Under the pieces are notes generated by a model. The model was not told the DNA's origin. It did no database searches and saw only the letters and a list, made by a program, of their open reading frames with translations. Below, piece by piece: positions 35,715 through 46,380 of a stretch of DNA of 64,000 nt (position 1 is the first letter of the stretch; each line of letters starts with the position of its first letter). The translations under genes and the position numbers were made by a program. The DNA is from Stenopsyche tienmushanensis. Taxonomy: Eukaryota; Arthropoda; Insecta; Trichoptera; Stenopsychidae. The stretch is from NCBI GenBank assembly GCA_008973525.1, contig WACJ01000402.1, positions 62,001 to 126,000 of the forward strand, read 5' to 3'.

Positions 35715-35833
35715 TAAATGAACGTATAGTCTTTCAACGAAGATGCTTAAAATTTGTTAAATTATAGCGGCCATATTTTTAAATAAAACTTTATTAAATA
35801 TAATGTAAATTATTTAATAGTGTATGGCAAATT
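35715..35833 (+). mobile_element. Family D 5' end relic
   Basis: Matches 16010-16130 and the D2 leader: TTATAGCGGCCATATT and TAGTGTATGGCAAATTA. The terminus (CTTTCAACGAAGATGCT) is decayed. Confidence 0.5.
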
Positions 35834-35875
35834 ATTATGCAGATTTTCGATTTTAAAAATAAAAATCTGCATAAT
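35834..35875. repeat. Perfect 14-bp hairpin repeat
   Basis: ATTATGCAGATTTT (35834-35847) and its exact reverse complement AAAATCTGCATAAT (35862-35875) are separated by 14 bases. It lies at the junction between the family D relic and mariner A3. Confidence 0.85.
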
Positions 35876-35888
35876 GAAAACAGTAATA

Positions 35889-36796
35889 TTAGGGTGTCCC
35901 ATAAGTTTCTTTCGTTTCAAGAAAAAAATAAACAATAATTTGTATTACATCAAAATTTTTTGAATATTATATAATCCATTCTGTTCTATTACCTTTTCTC
36001 TGTCTCTCCAGAAGCCTCATAATGCCTTCTTGCCAAAATTTCCCAGGTTTGTTGGCAAAATATTGATCAAGGTACATTTTTATATCATTTTTTGAATTAA
36101 AATTTTTACTACGTAAAGAATTTTTAAATGAAATAAATAGATAATAATCCGAAGGGGCAATGTCCGGAGAGTATGGAGGATGGGGTAAAACATCCCAGTC
36201 AAATGATAATAATATATTTCTGACGACCAAAGACACATGAGGCCTGACGTTATAGTGATGAAAAACAACGCCTCGTCTGTTCGCTAGTCCGTTTTCTAGC
36301 AATTACATCCTTTAGATTGTCTAGTTGGAAACAATATTTTATTGAATTGATCGTTTCGCCTTGCTGAAGTAACTCATAATAAACTACCCCCTTCCAGTCC
36401 CACCAGATGCATAGCAAAACTTTTTTTGGGTGTAGGCCAGGTTCAGCTACAGTTAAAGCTTCTGTGCCCTTAGTCCATGACCGTTTACGTTGGATATTCT
36501 CATAGAGTATCCATCTTTCATCTCCAGTGACAAGTCTCTTCAAAAAATGTTGGCTATTATGTCGTTGGAGAAGAAGATCGCATGTTGAAATACGCTGAAG
36601 TATATTTGAGTCAGTCAGTTCATGAGGAAGCCACACATCTGAACGATTGATGTAGCCCAATTTTGTCAGATGATTATGGACGGATGTTCGTGGAATTTTT
36701 CGGATGTTTTGCGAACAGTATATCGCTGGTTTTCTTCAACCATGGCTATGGTTAGATCTGTGTTCATTTGCGAAAGAAACTTATGGGACAACTTAG
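35889..36796 (-). mobile_element. Mariner family A, copy A3 (longest copy)
   Basis: The right end of the transposon lies at 35889 (TTAGGGTGTCCCATAAGTTT, TA before it) and its left end at 36796 (CTAAGTTGTCCCATAAGTTT in reverse complement; TA lost to mutation). At 908 bp it keeps the 3' part of the transposase that A1, A2 and A4 lack, but has the same 5' truncation. Confidence 0.9.
35967..36760 (-). pseudogene. Mariner family A transposase in A3
   Basis: Two overlapping minus frames. 36250-36660 starts at MGYINRSDVWLPHEL and runs through VTGDERW (first catalytic Asp), SWTKGTEAL, the IWWDWKGVVYYELL block and QLDNLKD. A frameshift near 36290 then moves to 35967-36302: NRRGVVFHHYN, LPHPPYSPDIAPSDYY and the C-terminal FWQEGIMRLLE. 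The second catalytic residue is Tyr in place of Asp (HHYN against HHDN in A1). Upstream, a small deletion near 36700 removes part of the helix-turn-helix. With a missing N-terminus, a frameshift and an active-site change, it is inactive. Confidence 0.9.
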
Positions 36797-36799
36797 GAA

Positions 36800-38780
36800 A
36801 TGTACTAATTCCTAGAATTCCTTCTAAACGACTCAATTCCGAGATTTCCCATAATTTCTAGAATAGAAGTTCCGGGCGCTCTTTATTATTATCCTTGATA
36901 TTAATTTGAATACATATGACTATTAATTGTAATACAAAAAAGAGGTGCAAAAATATACCCAGATTAGCACCTATAGCATCAAAAATTTACACAATGGGAT
37001 GGATTTATGTTCAAATATACGATGAAAAAGTGTACTATTATACGATGAAAATTATTTTTGAAAGCCCAGAAGCCTACATAAATGCGGTCTAGCAATGCGG
37101 AGCAAATCAGCGTGCTCGTAAGGTTTAATCAGCAATAAATATCGCCGGATTGGAAAACGGTTTCGCTTAAATTGATGATATTGGGCAATAAATATATGCC
37201 ACTAATAATTGGGTGGCGATGAAGATATCATCAACAACAATATCCAAATGGACCAGCATAATTCTAGGGTCAGATGGCTCAAATTACGGGTCAGGTAAGA
37301 ATCGACCGCCATCCCATGATATGCATCACGGTCAGTTTCTGTGTTGAAATGTTCATGGGATTGTTTATGGAATTACGCCGATGCCATTGAGAAACAATCC
37401 GTGATGATTCTATGCACATCCGAATGAGCTTTCTCGAAAAAATTCGCCAAGGAAAATGTGAATATCATCCGAGACGTTCGTCTGTGAGAAAAGTCGCTCC
37501 ATAATAAACATGTGGACAAACGAACATTTAAATGCAAATGTGACCAGCGGTGTGAAAACTCATATAAAGTATGCAAATCGCTAAAATATGCATGCGTTAT
37601 TAAGACATCTCGGTCTTAAAATGGTGCGAAATATAAGACAAATAAGCCATCTCCATAATTTCAGATCGCCCGGGCACAAAGGGTTAATCGAAGTGTAAAT
37701 TCGATTTGCTTAGAGCAAAAATGCTTCCATGGCAATTAGTTGAGGCATTGGAATAAAACAATTTCTATGGGTATGACTTGTTCATTCCGTATGTTGTATT
37801 GAGGTTCATTCTTTAAAAATTATTATACAACCGTACGGCCGGCTATTGAATAGATAAGATCTTCGAGCTCCTCAGCAGCATCCTTGAAAGATGATGAACC
37901 ACCTGCCGTTTAATATTAGATCTTCCATCATCGGGCTGGATAGTCAGTTATTGAAATCGTATAAGCCTATATCATCCATTTAACATTCCATATATTTTTT
38001 TGCATCGAAATGTGTTATTAAGTCCGCTAAAAGATGATAATTGATAATTCCTACGTAGAACTCGTAGACGGACTACTAATAAAACACAGTAGATCGCGTA
38101 AAATAATTCCCAAACTGTTCCATATAACATTCAACAATATATTTACCTAGCGAATACCCTGTATTTCTAGAAAGAGAGTTTGGTTTTTTTTATGTTGAAA
38201 ATATTGCTGTTTGTTGTCTGTAATTTTTCTATTAAATCAATTTTTCAAAAAATATTGTTATCAACCCAAATTCCGAATTACTTTTCTTCTTATATAATTG
38301 CTTTGTATCCAGACTGGAACTTCCAGATTTCAATTGATTTGCTAATATTACGTGCTCCAACATGGGATTCCTACACTTCCAGGCAATTAGTGTTAAGTCA
38401 ATATTTTGACCGTAATGAACGAAAACCGAAATAAAAAAATAACGGTTCGAAGCCCTGCCTAAAAACTATGAAAAACAATCACCCCATGAAGTCTTAGGAT
38501 AAGCCTTTCAGACATTAATAAAACTTCGATCTGATTATACATTGTATTTGGGTTCATAAGGATATTTTTAGAGCGTGTGAATGAGTTTGGAGGACAAGGA
38601 TACCTAAACTCAAGGTCAACCAGGGATCAAATAAAGGTCCCAAAGCCTGATTAGATTCCAGATTCAAAATTGTTGACACAATAATTTAGCCCAGCCTAAC
38701 CTATAATTTTAAAAGGTGATTTTTTTTATTTTAATTAACAATATAAATCATACATCCATTTAGGATTTCGTCTGGATCAT
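36800..38780. other. No gene identified; a hAT-4-type end at 38457
   Basis: 37090-37700 is unique AT-rich sequence with GATTATT/AATAAATAT words. It may be regulatory, but nothing specific can be shown. The hAT-4-type end occupies 38425-38457. Confidence 0.4.
38425..38457 (-). repeat. hAT-4-type terminus, copy 2
   Basis: The minus strand reads CAGGGCTTCGAACCGTTATT, then TTTTTATTTCGGTTTTCG. It matches 56305-56338, also on the minus strand. The CAGGG start and A/T-rich continuation fit hAT ends. No partner end or 8-bp duplication was found. Confidence 0.4.
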
Positions 38781-38784
38781 TTGA

Positions 38785-38818
38785 TGAAAATCATATATAT
38801 ATATATATATGATTTTCA
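38785..38818. repeat. Perfect 34-bp palindrome with (AT)n core
   Basis: TGAAAATC, then an alternating AT run, then GATTTTCA. The two arms are exact complements, so the unit can extrude as a cruciform. It probably arose by AT-repeat expansion in a palindromic seed. Confidence 0.85.
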
Positions 38819-38884
38819 GAGCTTCAGAGTTGGCGTACTTGGCGTGTGGGGTGGGTTCTTACGGTCAGTTTATTTGATCCCGTG

Positions 38885-39415
38885 TGTTTGTCTGTCATTT
38901 TGTTCAGTCACAGGAAATTCTTCCGATGGAGAGGTCGTCGCGCGCTTCTGCCACCTCCCGTCCATGCGAGATCCATGTGGTTCATATCCATTGGAAGCTC
39001 GTGGAAGTTTACGCCAATGATGTAATGAGTCAACAACATGTCACGAAGTGGGCTAAGTCGTTCTGAGAAGGCTGTACTGATACTCACGATGAAGCAAAGA
39101 GTGAGAGATCATCGGTGATTTGTGACTAATTTGCGCAAAAAATTGAAGAAGAAGTGTGAAATAACCGCCATGTGATGTTTGAGAGCCTTCAGAAGAATTT
39201 CCTGACATTTCTCGAAGTCTCCTTGGTGATATTGTGTCAGAAAAACCTTGTTACAAGAATTTGTGTACGAGATGGGTTCCCAGAATGCTCACACAACGGA
39301 GTATCGTCAAAATCGCGTAATCACCGCGTGTGGATTTTGGATCGTTTTGCACAGGAAGAAGAAGCTTTTCTGGATTTATTATCAAGCTTCCAATATTCAA
39401 TCAATAAACTATGAC
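38885..39415 (+). mobile_element. Mariner family C relic, copy C3 (longest family C copy)
   Basis: Reading across frames gives the mariner order: WKLVEVYANDVMSQQHVTKW (first helix-turn-helix), a segment with THDEAKSERSSVI (linker), QKIEEEV.NNRHVMFESLQK and FLTFLEVSL (second helix-turn-helix), KLVTRICVRDGFPECSH (corresponding to K.CARWVP.ML), then EEEAFLDL before the first catalytic Asp, where it stops. The pattern EIHRQLVEVYG...VRENRRFTI..L..EFP.ISRSLL is that of the large group of insect mariners often annotated as SETMAR-like, including the mellifera group. The catalytic domain is missing. Several frameshifts are present. Confidence 0.7.
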
Positions 39416-39429
39416 AACTTTCAACACGC

Positions 39430-40120
39430 TCGCTCACGCGGTGGTCCGTAGAGTAATTATTAGATGCAAAAATGAGAAAAATCTTGCAAAAACGCACTTC
39501 AATTTACCATGCTTGATCGATATCAAAACCTTAAATCTGTTTAAAACAAGCACGAACAGTTAAGCCTTATTTTGGACGTCGAATGTGCGGATATTAAAGT
39601 ATGATTAATTCGAAAATAATTCGATAAACAGCTCCAATCCAGCGAGGATGATAAACATATTCGAGAGTGACCGACATTGGAATAGTTCTCACATGTTCCA
39701 AGGTTCTTCCATAAGCCGTTTTAATGATGGCCATTTTTGTAATAATTACTGTAATCTAATCAGGCGTCCCTCTTCTCTTCCACGTTTGACGATGGTCAAA
39801 CACTTTTGTGCTCATTGCACAAATAAGCATAGGAAATTGCGATTACACATATTTTTGTTTAGTGTCCGCCATAATTGCTGTTATGAAATGCATGTCTTAT
39901 TTGTTACTGTTCATTCGTCCCAATTTTTCGAAAATTAATTCATTTTGATCTTATACAAATTCATGGTGATTTGAAAGCAAACGATTTCCTGTGCAATTAT
40001 GTTTGTGCTCATTGAGCTCGACATTCCATAAGTTTTGTGGGCAATTTCCATGCTTTTTAACGCTATTCAAATAAGTAAATTATTCATTATGATTGATACG
40101 ATCTAATATTAAGCCTTAGG
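39430..40120. other. No gene identified
   Basis: AT-rich, with a 96-codon unrecognised plus frame at 39648-39938 and nothing else of note. Confidence 0.4.
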
Positions 40121-40144
40121 GTAGATCTGATCCAGTATCCTAAC

Positions 40145-40385
40145 AAAAAGATGGATCGACGCAAAAATTCGCCTTTATTGCTGTGAAACATCGCCAAACG
40201 CTCGATTTAAACATCCTCGTGATGCTGTTTTTGTTCCATTGTGAATAAACGTGGCGCCTATCTTGCGCACGGCTTTATCATGTCCAAAATGATGATCAAT
40301 ATAACACTTTTAAAACGCCTATATCTGCTAGCTTGCGTACTTCCAATTGACGATCATCCAATACCATTTTGTGGATTTTTCACCA
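40145..40385 (-). mobile_element. Mariner family B relic, copy B3
   Basis: The minus strand carries the MFHSNKGEFLRR region (40140-40195), then CGCAAGATAGGCGCCACGTT and CACAATGGAAC (the K.CARWVPRLLTMEQ block), and ends near the second helix-turn-helix. The order of features matches B2 and B4. The catalytic part is absent. Confidence 0.6.
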
Positions 40386-40559
40386 TTTTTGGCACGGTAC
40401 AATACTTTTCAATATGATACGTAATGATGCGTCTGGCAATAAATTATTTGGGCGTGAGCAGCCTACATATAGCTGTCCATGTGAGGAGCACGCACGCATA
40501 CCCTGTGTGTTTATGTTCTTTGTCGATGCTCGCACCAGAAACTGCACACGTTTCAATTC

Positions 40560-40890
40560 AAACTGTAGCTCCGATGATATTATTCATCTTTTTTTTTCAA
40601 TAAAAACCTGGTACCTGTTGTGTGGATTTATGTTTCAGAGAAGAATTATAGGCACGTCAATTTTCAGTCTAAAAACCTTCTAGTGTTTAATTTTCAGTAC
40701 AAAAGCCTGGTACCGTTCAGTGTTAAAACCTGTCAGTATTTAATTTTCAATGTAAAAATCTGGTACCGTTGCTATATGTTATTACAGCCTTTCGGCATGG
40801 TTTACAGAAGGCTTTGTTTGCCTTAGCAAAACCGAATCGGACAGACAGATAGACGGAAATCCGACACACATTGATTTTTATACATATAGA
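40560..40890 (-). mobile_element. Helitron-like 5' end with internal tandem repeats, H2
   Basis: The minus strand begins at 40890 with TCTATATGTATAAAAATCAA, preceded by host A. It matches H1 over the first 100 bases. Further in (40600-40795) is a degenerate tandem array with two clear 53-bp units starting near 40690 and 40743, carrying AATTTTCA and CTGGTACCGTT. An earlier partial unit lies near 40652. Such subterminal tandem repeats occur in non-autonomous Helitrons. Confidence 0.5.
40690..40795. repeat. Degenerate 53-bp tandem repeat
   Basis: Two adjacent units share TAATTTTCA, AAAA and CTGGTACCGTT at the same spacing. Further partial units lie to the left. The open frame across it is a by-product of the repeat. 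Confidence 0.6.
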
Positions 40891-40899
40891 TAAAAAAAA

Positions 40900-42570
40900 C
40901 AGATTTATGATTGATTAAAACTATTTTTTTAATGCACGAGACCGTTTTGTGATTTATTGATTAAATGAGTTGATTTTATGCTTTTTAAACAGAAATATAT
41001 ATGAAATTGCAAGCAAATGCATCTGAGCCGTGTGAGAAATAACACATCTGCATTGAAACCCCTGCGGATGTGCAGGAAATAAAAGCGTCGACCGAGAGTC
41101 TTGGTTGAGGGAAGACGCGGTCTTCCCATAAGCATCGCTTATAGTCTCACAGCTGCGATCTCTTATTAAATATGCAAATAATCCATCAATATTAATATTA
41201 TCCATCATGTCTGATGCATTAAACATTCAAGAATGTCAGTTTTTATTATGATTTTTTTTACTTTGAGAAATCTACGATTTGATTTCGATCAAGATTCCAA
41301 AAATATCGATATCAGATGTATTTTTAAATGCAAATTTCCAGCTGTCTACTCGTTTAAACTCGTTTTATGCCTTATGCAAGAACCTTTCAGCAGTTGATTT
41401 ATCATTTTAAGTTCATACGTCCAGAATATGATGAAAAAAGTCCTCGATGCCGTTCTTCTTCGGCTTGATTTGTGTATTTAGCTGTTTTAAGCGCGTGCAT
41501 CTTGATCACATTTTTTTCGGTTCGGAACTCGGAGCACATAATTTAGGATGCTTTCAGCTCTGTGGGGTTCTAACGGTTCGCTAATGAACAACTTTTTTGG
41601 CGACCTTCTCGAATTTGCATATTGAAATCCTTTATTTTTTGCGATGGACTGGGCCGACATCGATCACTCCGGTTCGGGTTGTCTTCGAGGAATGATCCTA
41701 ATAGTAAACAACAAATTCTCAAAGAAGGAGACCGCTGTTCGCGGCCAATTAACACCACCGCTACCGCAGACAATATTTCATATCGTCAAAATGGTTGTTG
41801 TTGCTTCTTCTTAATTAAATGCATCGAAGTCTATATCGTCTCATTGAATTACGATTGATATTGATACGATTTTGTAAATTCGAACGCATATTGATGGATG
41901 CGGTCATAATATCGTCGGTTGGATTTGTGCATATTGCATATGCATGCGCTGGAAGCATTGCAATGAGATAATGGGCATTATTATTATAACCGGATCCATC
42001 TGGCTTTGTGGATGCATCTCCGAAACAAAAAGTATTGAAAGCCAATTACAACTCATCTTTATTTCGAGCTGTTGGCCATTCGGATAGTTTTTGTGGCGTT
42101 ATAATGAATTGATGAATTTCTAGATGAATTTAAAACAATTTTTTTGAAATGGAATGTATATTTCAAGATATTATAGCAGGAAATGCAAACGCTTACTATA
42201 TAAATATCAGAGAGCATCGACCAATAACAAAACATACCACCGTTTACTTCTACCTTGAGCGTCCTCCTTCCATTTGCACAGGGTCAGAGGATAAGCGTCC
42301 TTTCCAGTACCATCAGCTCAGCATAGTCAGCAAGTCTTCCAATGGATCTTCTTCTATTCAATCTAATATCTAAAATTTCTCAAAGAACTGTATTCGGTAT
42401 TATCCATCCTATCCTATGAAAATAATGGCAAAGAAAAATTCTAATGAAGGACATGTCCATAACTTCCCTAAATATAAAATAGCTTCTCGAAGCTCAATTA
42501 TAGTCCATGTTTCACGCATATAAACCACAAAAAAACCTTTTAAATGTTTTACACAAATTTTGAACTTAGT
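40900..42570. other. No gene identified
   Basis: Short frames occur on both strands (67 to 90 codons), none recognised. 41500-42060 has many GATG/CATC words. Nothing supports a gene. Confidence 0.4.
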
Positions 42571-42577
42571 TCCAATC

Positions 42578-43450
42578 GTTTAGTTTAGGGGTGGCCAACC
42601 CGCGGCCTTACAACTGCTTTTGAAAGCCAATTCAGTAATTTACAGTTAGACAAACACAACAACACAACAATGAACGTTGAGCAGGCCCGTAACAAGGGGG
42701 TAGCAAAGCAGGTGCCCGCCACGGGCGCAACTGGACTTGGGGTGCAAAACACAGAACCAATGAACCAATACTAATTGACTGACCGTTTTTAAAATATATA
42801 GTTATCTAATCCCTATTTTCTTCGTTATCGCTCAAATATTGGGCCGACCCAGCCGGCATTAGTTCGCAATAAAATAAAGACAAAAATATTTTTGACCGTT
42901 TGTAAAATTTAAACAACGCATCTGATCAGTCTTTTTTGCCCAACTTCGTTTTGTAATGAGAATTCGTAATCACTTTCTAGGCATGTTCGAGTATGGCATC
43001 TGATCACGAGGTGCTCATTCGTCATGTCAGTAGTCCGAAAAGCGGACCGGTTGGACACACAGACCTTATGGCCACTCTGTCCTCTTTCAGGCCTTTTTGC
43101 GACATTTTCTATGATCGATACGATAACAGATGATCCCTCAGGGGCTAACTTTTTTAAATTGGAGGGTGGGGGGGAAGTGCAAGATAGATACTTGCCACGG
43201 GCGCTTTATACCCTTGTTACGGCTCTGACGTTGAGTATCATTATTATTATATTATCTATGTTTACATTTAAGAATAATAGTAAACCCAATGATAACAACT
43301 CATTATGTTTCAATTTTACTCCAAAAAATGTCTATAGTATATCCTAAATCTAATATGGGGATATATAATTTTATGTGCGGCCCGCGGAGCTATGATGCAT
43401 CGCCAAAGTGGCCCGCAAGATCATTTGGGTTGGCCACCCCTGGTTTAGTT
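42578..43450 (-). mobile_element. hAT-1 element, copy 2, with perfect 8-bp target duplication
   Basis: The element spans 42586-43442, 857 bp, in opposite orientation to copy 1. The left end TAGGGGTGGCCAACCC has C-to-T at its first base. The right end in reverse complement is CAGGGGTGGCCAACCC. GTTTAGTT stands on both sides (42578-42585 and 43443-43450), an exact 8-bp duplication. The interior matches copy 1 along its length, including the purine/pyrimidine tract (GGAGGGTGGGGGGG here), CCGTTTG...AACAACGCATCTGATCAG and repeat E. There is no transposase frame, so it is non-autonomous. Confidence 0.92.
43000..43090 (+). repeat. Repeat E, copy inside hAT-1 copy 2
   Basis: Reads ASDHEVLIRHVSSPKSGPVG, then HTDLMATLSSF, in one open frame. 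This is the clearest version of repeat E. The equivalent in hAT-1 copy 1 (27110-27205, minus) reads TSDREVLIRYVSDPKSGPVG. Confidence 0.6.
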
Positions 43451-43624
43451 CATAGGGTCCAATTGATGAGTCCCTCGTACTATATAAGATTCGGAAGCGA
43501 GTGATAGTAGGCCCATCGAAAGACTTCGTCTACGCTAGGATAGACAGGTAGACATAGGCATAGGCATCGCACATCTAGACCTAGAAATATTGAGTCACTT
43601 ATGTATTATATATACTAGGCTCTT

Positions 43625-43885
43625 CCAGGAAGTAATGTTACAACATTTATATAGACTTCCTCCAACAACTCGTTTTGGATTCTAGGGTGTATTGATACAA
43701 CCAGGTCTCATTCCCCGTTACGATAGAATCCAAAAAAGCTTCTTCCTCCTGTGCAAAATGATCTAAAAATTTAACATGTAAGCATTCTGGGCATTCATTT
43801 CGCACACAACGTCTCGTAACTAAGTTTTTCCGGCACAATATCATAAAGGGGGCTTCCAGAAATGTCAGGAAATTCTTTAAGAAGG
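43625..43885 (-). mobile_element. Mariner family C relic, copy C4
   Basis: A minus-strand frame (43647-43943) reads FLTFLEAPFMILCRKNLVTR, then HFAQEEEAFLDSIVTGNETW and LYQYT. It thus covers the second helix-turn-helix, the linker and the first catalytic block. The catalytic Asp is replaced by Asn (VTGNETW). The end near 43625-43655 (GAAGTAATGTTACAACATTT) resembles that of C1 and is probably the terminus. Confidence 0.65.
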
Positions 43886-43892
43886 TCGTCGA

Positions 43893-44060
43893 ACATCCGC
43901 CAGCGCCATCTCTTGTTGCCCTACGGAGACATTGCACCTGCATACCGACGGATCGCTTCTTGCGCGTGCACCGTTACCGGTTGGGAAGTGACGCGCAGGA
44001 GGCGGGAGTCGGGAGAGTCGTCGGTAAGTCTTGTCTGCGGGAAGTCGTCCCTCCTGCAGC

Positions 44061-44097
<37 letters not shown>

Positions 44098-44190
44098 AAC
44101 TATTCCACAGAATAAATAGTTATTTAGAGAAGAGAGTCTTTCTATTCGACGTCCGTCTATTCTCATCCATTCGTCCAGCAACATCACGGC
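43893..44190 (-). repeat. Repeat R, copy R1, with (TC)16 tract
   Basis: About 300 bp at high identity to R2 (46381-46658, opposite orientation). In the minus direction: GTGATGTTGCTGGACGAATG, GGACGTCGAATAGAAAGACT, a GA tract (44065-44096), AGATCTGGCTGCAGGA, a CGACGACTC stretch, CCAACCGGTAACGGTGCACG, then GGTGCAATGTCTCCGTAGGG and AGAGATGGCGCTG. It has TG...CA edges if cut at TGTTGC and GGGCAACA, so a solo LTR is possible. No LTR partner or 5-bp duplication is evident. Confidence 0.65.
44065..44096. repeat. (TC)16 microsatellite
   Basis: A pure 32-base CT run within repeat R1. The corresponding GA run in R2 is 24 bases. Confidence 0.95.
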
Positions 44191-44209
44191 TTCCCCCCCA
44201 CCCCCCCAT

Positions 44210-45660
44210 GAGCCCTAGTATAAGACATAGTCCATCCCGTGCATTATTTGAAACTTCAACAATTTTGACATATTTAAACACATCTCATTTGATACTATGA
44301 GCCTCCACCGACTGATCAGTCTCGATACTCGATTCATTTGATATTAAATTTTAATTGGTTTATTAACAGGATGAAAGTTTGCGATTGGATTCATTGAATA
44401 TTTCCGCAAAATTAAATATGATTACGCTTTTTGCCTTCGATGCATTAATGTGCAATACTTAAACCGTTCATTTGGCAATAACCCCAAATGATTATTGCAA
44501 CTTTGATTCATTTTCATCCGCAATATCGCATTTTTTTCCAAGGGAAATATTTTAAGTGCACATTAATACGCCCATAAAAAGCGTATGATGTTTCTGTAAT
44601 TACTGTTTCTTCAACTGTTGTTTTGGTTTTTTGCCAAACTAAGTCGTTGAAATTAACAACAGTTCATAATTGATGTTGTTTAAAATGATCGTATCGTATG
44701 GACCGGAAAAAAACATCATTGTTTGGACGTCTGTCTTTTGAATTTAATCGCTCTTTAACCTTTAAACGACCGGCTTCGATCGTAACAATTAAATTAATAC
44801 ACAATTCGTATGCATAATAAAAACATATTTCAGTGCAATTTTGTAGTTTTGAAATTCGCCAACAGCGGCGCCAGTTTCTATGCAATATCTCGTTTTACAG
44901 AATGCGGCAGGGAAACATTCTTATTTGAATCGTGCATTCCTCCTTTGTTCACTCCATGATCGTTATTAAACTTACATGATATAAAATGTTAGATCTCGAT
45001 CTTTTGATTGAGTATCACCCCATTTTTCTTGGAATAACTGTCGCTTCAGAGTGCGCGTTTCAAATAAAGTAATTCCCCTGCCGCGCCCTCTATTTCATGT
45101 AATGAAATCAATCATTCATTGGTGTCAGCACAATTAATCGGTATGAGATATGAATGCAACACTTTACGATCCGGTTTGGTCTATCTTTGTTTAGCACGCG
45201 GATCCAATCACAGTGATCCAGGGCTTAAATTATCCAATAATTTCATCAATTACAATAACATATTGGCTGCGATTATCAGCCTCATTTAATCACAGTGGTA
45301 TATCGCTTCTGAAGGCAAATTGTGCTAACAATACGTCCATAATTCATATTGAAACGTTATTGACGTTTCATTACAGGACCGATCACGATACGCGGCCGCT
45401 AATATTATTTATGTAATGACAATGGATAAACATTGTTATGCGAAACGTTTAACGTCCAGCGCTATTGGAACGTATCGGCGATTCATAAAGCATTGTTGAT
45501 TATTCGATAGAAAATTCATTAATAAAATGTATAGGGCTATATATATATATATTGAGCTAACTAGAAACATCTTTATAAGTCATTTTGTTTGTAGAACTAT
45601 TGTTAATTGTGCAACAGATTTTTATAATTGTAAAGGGTAAAATATCCAAATTCAAAACTA
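44210..45660. other. No gene identified
   Basis: AT-rich unique sequence. 45540-45560 is an AT dinucleotide run. No open frame above 73 codons and no recognisable motif. Confidence 0.4.
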
Positions 45661-45664
45661 ACAA

Positions 45665-45975
45665 TGTTGACATCCAGCATCGTACACTGTTTTTAATTGA
45701 TTGGAATGCCACAAAAACCAATAAAACACTTAAAGATATTTATGGTGGGGTGGTAATAGATCGCAGATGATAATATTGGTTCCAAAAACTTAAATTGGAT
45801 AATAGAAGCTTAAGGGATGAACCGAAAATGGGACGACAATCTACTCAGATCCACGTCAAATAATCGAGGAGTTATCGCAAAGACTGAGATCCCCATGAAA
45901 CACTATGCAAACGCATTTAAAACTCATCGGCAAAAAGAATAGGATGGATGCTATGGAATAGGATAGGTACCGCAA
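45665..45975 (+). pseudogene. Mariner transposase N-terminal relic (family E)
   Basis: Translating across frames gives the N-terminal layout of a mariner transposase. IQHRTLFLIDWNATKTNKTL with DIYGGVVIDRR corresponds to HIRHC.L.EF..G..A..AA..I...YG. YWFQKLKLDN.SLRDEPKMGR corresponds to W.KKF..G.F.L.D.PR.GRP. IIEELSQRL...T.QTHLKLIGKKNRMD corresponds to the second helix-turn-helix. The 45868-45970 part is shared with the MITE at 24035-24322, identifying that MITE's parent lineage. No catalytic domain or ends are visible here. Confidence 0.6.
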
Positions 45976-46146
45976 AAACAATTTCAACATTATGAATTGT
46001 TTATTTGTCAGAAAGAAGAAGATCACATTAAACAAACCTTACTGAATCTAGCCTAAAAAACTAGATCAACAGGTGCAATTGTGTGCACGTCTTTCTATCT
46101 GTTTGTTTTTTATCTATTTGTTCTATATGTTAATACAATTTGTGTA

Positions 46147-46340
46147 CAGCAGACCCATGGTAATCCGACAAACGTTTTGTGAGGCAATGTCAGATTATCG
46201 AATTTGTCGGACTATAGAGTTTTGCTTCCGACTCGCCTCTTTCTTGATCCACAATCAATGGCGGAGGCGAACTTTTGAATGTGCTATACTTGAATTTAGA
46301 TGTCGGATTATAGAGGGTGCCGGATTATATCAGGTCGAAA
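46147..46340. mobile_element. Putative pogo/Tigger-type short element
   Basis: The left side reads CAGCAGACCCATGGTAATCC, then GACAAAC. The right side in reverse complement reads GGCACCCTCTATAATCCGAC. An inner pair (GATTATCGAATTTGTCGGAC, 46192-46211) repeats the theme. TAATCCGACA words in inverted orientation are typical of pogo/Tigger ends. About 195 bp, no coding content. Confidence 0.4.
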
Positions 46341-46380
46341 GCGGGGGTGCTCTCGGAGACACGGGTCCGTTCTTCTATCG

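Noticed and set aside
40369..40826. Plus frames of 104 and 68 codons with FQSK/VFNFQYK repeats
   Set aside because: They run over mariner B3 and the 53-bp tandem units of H2; the peptide repetition is a by-product.
43862..44300. Overlapping frames of 85 to 89 codons with SLSLSLSL/RERERE
   Set aside because: Both come from the (TC)16 tract and repeat R1 read in different frames.
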